Below the pieces are notes generated by a model that saw only the letters and a program-made list of their open reading frames with translations, was not told the DNA's origin and did not search any database. A program made the position numbers and the translations under genes. Shown piece by piece: positions 21,838-25,107 of a stretch of DNA of 25,107 nucleotides; positions within the stretch are counted from its first letter, which is position 1; every line of letters starts with the position of its first letter. This DNA comes from JBQCEE01 sp051960575 (GTDB lineage Bacteria > Actinomycetota > Actinomycetes > Mycobacteriales > Jatrophihabitantaceae): assembly GCF_051960575.1 (NCBI RefSeq), contig NZ_JBQCEE010000240.1, forward strand, positions 1-25,107, given 5' to 3'.

Positions 21838-22437
21838 GTGGGCACGGGCGAAGGGATGCGCATGGCACCGGTGATCGTCGGACTCGGCGGCTCGACGAGC
21901 GCGGTCTCGGTGACCGGCCTCGCGCTCGACCGCTGCCTCGCGCTGGCCGCCGAGGGCGGTGCCGAGGTGCGCGCCTTCGACGGGCCGTTCCTCGCCGGCC
22001 TGCCGATCTTCTCGGTGGACGCGACCCCCTCGGCCGCCGCGGTGGAGCTGGCCGAGGCGGTGCGCGGCGCCGATGCCCTCGTGGTGGCGACGCCCGGCTA
22101 CCACGGCGGCATGTCCGGCCTGGTGAAGAACGCGCTCGACCACCTCGAGCTGCTGCGCGACGACCGGCGTCCGTACCTCGACGGGCGAGCGGTGGGGATC
22201 GTGGTGACGTCGTCGGGCTGGCAGGCGTGCGGGACGACGCTGGTGGCCGCCCGCTCGGCCGTGCACGCCCTGCGGGGGTGGCCGACCCCGCTCGGGGTGA
22301 TGATCAATTCGGCCGAGCAGTACCCGGACGCGTCCGGCCGCTTCGACGCGCGGGCCGAGGGTGCGCTGACGGTCATGACGCAGCAGCTGCTCGACTTCGC
22401 CGGGTGGCAGGCGGCGGCGCGCGCGGCCGTCAGCTGA
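21838..22437 (+). CDS. NADPH-dependent FMN reductase family protein
   Basis: A 199-residue flavodoxin-fold protein. APVIVGLGGSTSAVSVTGLAL near the N-terminus is the FMN phosphate-binding loop. VVATPGYHGGMSGLVKNALDHLE near residue 82 is the hallmark of the NADPH:FMN/quinone reductase family. The GTG at 21838 is supported by a -10 six bases upstream; ATG at 21856 or 21862 would also keep the domain intact. The physiological acceptor is unknown. The gene ends overlapping the convergent CoA-binding gene by eight bases. Confidence 0.88.
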   Translation: MGTGEGMRMAPVIVGLGGSTSAVSVTGLALDRCLALAAEGGAEVRAFDGPFLAGLPIFSVDATPSAAAVELAEAVRGADALVVATPGYHGGMSGLVKNALDHLELLRDDRRPYLDGRAVGIVVTSSGWQACGTTLVAARSAVHALRGWPTPLGVMINSAEQYPDASGRFDARAEGALTVMTQQLLDFAGWQAAARAAVS

Positions 22438-22864
22438 GCGACGGCGCCTCGAGCCGCAGCCGGCGCTGCTCGACGATGAGGCAGCGGTCCTCGACGTAGA
22501 GCAGCCCGGCGTCCTCGGCGATGCGCCGCGCCTCGGCCGATGCGATGCCGAGCTGCAACCACAGCGCGGTGGCGCCGGCGGCGACGGCCTGGCGGGCGAT
22601 CTCGGGCGTGGCCTCGGACGGCCGGAAGACGTCGACCAGCCCGACCTGCTCGGGGAGGTCGGCGATGCTGCGGTACGCCGTCTCGCCGAGGATCGTGCCG
22701 CCGGCCGGGTTGACCGGGATGATGCGCCAGCCGTGCTCCTGCATGTGCGCGGGCACGTAGTGCGCGGGCTTGTGCTCGGCGGCGCTCGCACCCACGACGG
22801 TGATCGTGTCGTAGGTGGTGAGGATCCGCTCGACGACGGCGTCGGTGTCAGCACCCATGTCCAT
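22430..22864 (-). CDS. CoA-binding domain protein (YccU-like)
   Basis: A 144-residue single Rossmann-like CoA_binding domain. TITVVGASAAEHKPAHYVP carries the Gly-Ala-Ser nucleotide loop, followed by GWRIIPVNPAGGTILGETAY, DVFRPSEATPEIARQAVAAG and LWLQLGIASAEARRIAEDAG, all typical of this family. Its biological role is not established. ATG 22864 is chosen because a -10 TACTGT (22876-22871) ends six bases before it; the ATG at 22858 is possible. It is divergent from the YbaK-like gene with only 22 bases between starts. Confidence 0.88.
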   Translation of the reverse strand: MDMGADTDAVVERILTTYDTITVVGASAAEHKPAHYVPAHMQEHGWRIIPVNPAGGTILGETAYRSIADLPEQVGLVDVFRPSEATPEIARQAVAAGATALWLQLGIASAEARRIAEDAGLLYVEDRCLIVEQRRLRLEAPSLS

Positions 22865-22870
22865 GCCCCC

Positions 22871-22880
22871 ACAGTACGGT
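22871..22880. promoter_or_regulatory. Bidirectional -10 pair, ACAGTACGGT
   Basis: Forward TACGGT (22875-22880) ends six bases before GTG 22887. Reverse TACTGT (22876-22871) ends six bases before ATG 22864. The hexamers share the TA at 22875-22876 and both transcripts would be leaderless. Confidence 0.55.
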
Positions 22881-22886
22881 CGGGGG

Positions 22887-23417
22887 GTGACCGGCCCGGG
22901 GAATCTCGCATGGACGTCCGCGGTGGGCGAGCTGGTGGCGGCCCCCGTCGCGGCGGCGCTCGCGGCGTGGCCGCGTGCGGGTGACGTGCTCGCGGCGCCG
23001 ATCGATCCCGACCTCGCCGACACGGCGGCCTTCTGCGAGCGCTACGCCGTGGCGCTCGACGACTCGGCCAACTGCGTGATCATCGCCGGGCGGCGGGGCG
23101 AGCTGACGCGGTACGCCGCATGCGTCGTGCTCGCGACGACGCGTGCCGACGTGAACGGCGTCGTCCGCAGGCGGCTGGACGCCCGCAAGGCATCCTTCGC
23201 GCCGATGGACGACGCGGTGTCGCGCACCGGCATGGAGTACGGCGGCATCACCCCGATCGGCCTGCCCGCCGACTGGCCGGTGTTCGTCGACGCGACCGTG
23301 CTCACCCGCCCGTCGGTCGTGATCGGCAGCGGACTGCGGCGCTCGAAGCTCGCGCTCCCGCCCGCCGTCCTCGCCGACCTCCCCGGCGTCGAGATCGCGG
23401 ACGGCCTCGCCTCCTGA
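22887..23417 (+). CDS. YbaK/EbsC-family aminoacyl-tRNA deacylase-like protein
   Basis: A 176-residue protein of the YbaK/ProX fold, whose members hydrolyse mischarged tRNA such as Cys-tRNA(Pro). The family Lys is Lys101 in ARKASFA, and the loop GMEYGGITPIGLP (115-127) matches the conserved GG-x-SP-x-G substrate-site segment. The C-terminal FVDATVLTRPSVVIGSGLRRSKL fits the last strand-helix. GTG 22887 is set by the -10 six bases upstream. The exact tRNA substrate cannot be told. Confidence 0.85.
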   Translation: MTGPGNLAWTSAVGELVAAPVAAALAAWPRAGDVLAAPIDPDLADTAAFCERYAVALDDSANCVIIAGRRGELTRYAACVVLATTRADVNGVVRRRLDARKASFAPMDDAVSRTGMEYGGITPIGLPADWPVFVDATVLTRPSVVIGSGLRRSKLALPPAVLADLPGVEIADGLAS

Positions 23418-23421
23418 TCGC

Positions 23422-23462
23422 ACCACGACGGTGGGGAAGAGCGCCTTCCCGGCCGTCGTGGT
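23422..23462 (+). terminator. Hairpin after the YbaK-like gene (copy 1)
   Basis: ACCACGACGG (23422-23431) pairs with CCGTCGTGGT (23453-23462), and inside GGGAAG pairs with CTTCCC. It starts five bases after the stop. Confidence 0.6.
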
Positions 23463-23485
23463 CAGCGTTTCGGCCTGATTCCGCG

Positions 23486-23524
23486 CCACGACGGTGAGGA
23501 AGGGCCCCTTCCCGGCTGCTGCGG
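23486..23524 (+). repeat. Second, degenerate copy of the hairpin
   Basis: CCACGACGGTGAGGAAGG, then CCTTCCCGG, then a changed right arm (CTGCTGCGG). It is a tandem relative of the hairpin at 23422-23462 with its outer pairing partly lost. Confidence 0.5.
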
Positions 23525-23594
23525 CAAGTGGCTTGGAGGGCGGGCCAAGCGGACGGCAAGCGCTCGGCAAGCGGGCACGGTCAGGGTCTCGGGC
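23523..23594 (+). promoter_or_regulatory. MFS promoter with phased heptamer repeats (SARP-like layout)
   Basis: GCCAAGC, GGCAAGC and GGCAAGC start at 23544, 23555 and 23566, an exact 11-base period (seven plus four). GGCAAGT at 23523 lies 21 bases further up. A -10-like CAGGGT at 23582-23587 is about nine bases after the last heptamer and seven before ATG 23595. This resembles sites bound by SARP/OmpR-type activators. No such regulator is encoded in the window. Confidence 0.45.
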
Positions 23595-25022
23595 ATGACA
23601 TCGACGATCTCCCCGACGCCCGTCGCGGCGTCCGCCCCGGTCCTGACACCGCCGCCACCCGACGCGAGCCGCCCGGCCGCCCGGCGCGGCATCACGCTCA
23701 CCGTCGTCTACACCGTCACCGCGATGCTCATGCTCGACATCGCCGTGGTGAACACCGCGCTGCCCAGCCTGGCCCGCTCGCTCGGCGCGGGACGCAGCGG
23801 CATCCAATGGGTCGTCGACGCCTACACCGTCGCCCTGGCCGCCACCGTGCTCACCGCCGGCGCGTTGGCCGACCGCTTCGGGCGGCGCCGGGCGCTGCTC
23901 GCCGGGCTGGCGCTGTTCACCGTCGCGTCCGCGATCTGTGGTGCGGCCGGCTCGATCGCCCTGCTCGACGCGGCCCGCGCGGTGCAGGGCGTCGGCGGTG
24001 CGATCCTGTTCGCCTGCTCGCTGGCCGTCCTCGACGACGCGTTCCCGGCGACGGCCGACCGCGCGAAGGCGCTCGCAGGGTACGGCGCGGTGATCGGCGG
24101 CTCGTTCGCGGTCGGCCCGTTCCTCGGCGGCGTGCTCACCGAGTCGGCCGACTGGCGCTGGATCTTCCTCGTGAACGTCCCGGTCGGCATCGTCTGCTTC
24201 GCGCTCACGGCGCGGGGCGTGCGCGAGTCGCGCGACCCGGCCCCGCGGCGGGTCGACGTGCCCGGCGTCGTGCTGCTGTCGGCCGCCCTCGGCGCCCTCG
24301 TCTACGGCCTGATCCGGGCCGGCGTCGACGGCTGGTCCGACGGCACCACGGTGGCCATGCTGCTCGCCGGGGGCGTGCTGCTCGCGGTGTTCCTCGTCGT
24401 CGAGGCACGCACCGCCGAGCCGATGCTGCCGCTCGGGCTGTTCCGCGACCGGGTCGTGACCGGGGCGCAGATCGCCGCGGTCGGCATCTCGGCCTCGCTG
24501 TTCGCGATCTTCCTCTACACCACGCTGTACCTGCAGGGCGTGCTGCACCTGTCGCCCGTCGAGGCGGGTGCGGTGTACCTGCCCGGCACGGTGGTGATGT
24601 TCGTGGCCGCGGGCGTCACCGCGTCGCTGCAGCAGCGGCTCGCGCCGGCGACGGCGCTGGTCGCGTCGCTGGTCGCCGTCAGCGGAGGGTTGGTGCTGCT
24701 GACCCTCGCCGGCACCGACTCGTCGTGGGTGGCCGTGCTGCCGGGCTCGATGCTGGCGTTCATCGGCGCCGGCGTCTGCAACCCGGTGATGAGCGGCCTC
24801 GTGCTGCAGAGCGCGCCGGCCGGGCAGGCCGGGCTCGCCACCGGCGTGAACGACGCCTTCCGGCAGACCGGCATCGCGCTCGGCGTCGCCGTGCTCGGCG
24901 TGCTCATCCCGGCGGGGGACGCGGCCGGCTTCACCCGCGGCCTGCACCACGCCGAGCTGGTGGCCGCGGGCATCGCGCTGGCCGGGGCGATCGGCACCGC
25001 GGGGGTGCTGCGCCGCCGCTGA
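23595..25022 (+). CDS. MFS transporter, DHA2-type drug/proton antiporter
   Basis: A 475-residue membrane protein with about 14 hydrophobic segments, as in the EmrB/QacA (DHA2) group. LDIAVVNTALPSLARSLG in helix 1 is the group's motif (D-x-TIVNVALP type). GALADRFGRRRALL is the loop 2-3 MFS motif A, and GGSFAVGPFLGGVL is the antiporter motif C. The Pro-rich N-terminal 30 residues are cytoplasmic. The substrate is unknown. The ATG lies seven bases after a -10-like CAGGGT, under an array of heptamer repeats, and no TetR- or MarR-type repressor is adjacent, so activation rather than repression is suggested (inference). Confidence 0.92.
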   Translation: MTSTISPTPVAASAPVLTPPPPDASRPAARRGITLTVVYTVTAMLMLDIAVVNTALPSLARSLGAGRSGIQWVVDAYTVALAATVLTAGALADRFGRRRALLAGLALFTVASAICGAAGSIALLDAARAVQGVGGAILFACSLAVLDDAFPATADRAKALAGYGAVIGGSFAVGPFLGGVLTESADWRWIFLVNVPVGIVCFALTARGVRESRDPAPRRVDVPGVVLLSAALGALVYGLIRAGVDGWSDGTTVAMLLAGGVLLAVFLVVEARTAEPMLPLGLFRDRVVTGAQIAAVGISASLFAIFLYTTLYLQGVLHLSPVEAGAVYLPGTVVMFVAAGVTASLQQRLAPATALVASLVAVSGGLVLLTLAGTDSSWVAVLPGSMLAFIGAGVCNPVMSGLVLQSAPAGQAGLATGVNDAFRQTGIALGVAVLGVLIPAGDAAGFTRGLHHAELVAAGIALAGAIGTAGVLRRR

Positions 25023-25042
25023 CCCCGACGGCGCGCGCCGCC

Positions 25043-25107
25043 TCACCCCCCGGCGCGGCGCAGCAGCTCGGCCGAGCGCTGCTGCCAGGGCTGCCAGCCC
25101 TGGCGGC
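25043..25107 (-). CDS. 3' end of an unidentified minus-strand gene (cut by window edge)
   Basis: Read on the minus strand from the window end, one frame gives RQGWQPWQQRSAELLRRAGG and then TGA at 25045-25043. The composition (Trp-Gln, then an amphipathic helix) looks like a real C-terminus, and it is placed convergently with the MFS gene, 20 bases away. Only 20 residues are visible, so neither family nor reading frame is certain. Confidence 0.35.
   Translation of the reverse strand, partial: RQGWQPWQQRSAELLRRAGG

Noticed and set aside
23523..23572. Replication-type iterons
   Set aside because: Only three phased heptamers plus one relative, directly before a promoter, with no Rep gene or AT-rich region; a regulator site is more likely.
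22848..25046. 732-residue minus-strand frame
   Set aside because: Antisense to the YbaK-like and MFS genes; low-complexity Arg/Gly/His/Asp composition and no domain pattern.
1..25107. CRISPR array, restriction-modification, toxin-antitoxin or phage-defence system
   Set aside because: No regularly spaced repeats and no nuclease, methyltransferase, toxin or known defence motif could be recognised in any plausible gene.

Overview
The window is high-GC actinobacterial chromosome. The evidence is G/C-dominated third codon positions, frequent GTG starts, a C1:U72 initiator tRNA, many leaderless genes with a TANNNT-like -10 six bases before the start codon, a WS/DGAT storage-lipid acyltransferase and an F420-type PPOX protein. 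The genus cannot be named from the sequence. Layout: (1) 1-2768, protocatechuate branch of the beta-ketoadipate pathway: pcaB (5'-truncated by the window edge), pcaD, pcaC and pobA, all on the + strand.

(2) 2840-10443, an integrative element inserted in the initiator tRNA gene. A 44-bp direct repeat, the 3' part of tRNA-fMet, flanks it at 2840-2883 and 10400-10443. The right copy completes the functional minus-strand tRNA; the left copy is the displaced host 3' end. No intact integrase is visible, only a possible N-terminal remnant near the left end. The cargo looks like stress adaptation: an RsbW-like ATPase, a PRC-barrel-like protein, two DUF5994-like paralogues, a cold-shock protein followed by a membrane desaturase and a GAF-ANTAR regulator (probable cold operon), a transglutaminase-like protein, and an SRPBCC/TetR pair with a clear palindromic operator.

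(3) 10475-16536, a secreted choice-of-anchor-P-like protein on the minus strand, then a molybdate uptake operon (HTH-Mop regulator, modA, modB, modC), a MoaD-like sulfur carrier and an aldo/keto reductase. Molybdate import and a molybdopterin-type sulfur carrier side by side fit molybdenum cofactor supply.

(4) 16537-19230, a nested inverted repeat, a well-primed 16-codon ORF with a second short ORF in the same frame after its UGA, and a coupled lipase-like hydrolase and WS/DGAT acyltransferase pair (neutral lipid metabolism).

(5) 19248-25107, a membrane GGDEF-EAL protein, two divergent gene pairs (PPOX/FMN reductase and CoA-binding/YbaK) whose opposing -10 hexamers share one central TA, a DHA2-type MFS exporter behind phased 11-bp heptamer repeats, and the 3' end of a further minus-strand gene. 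The most distinctive observations are the integrase-poor tRNA-fMet element with its cold/stress cargo, the shared-TA bidirectional promoters, the consistent leaderless start rule, the SARP-like heptamer array and the 16-codon ORF.
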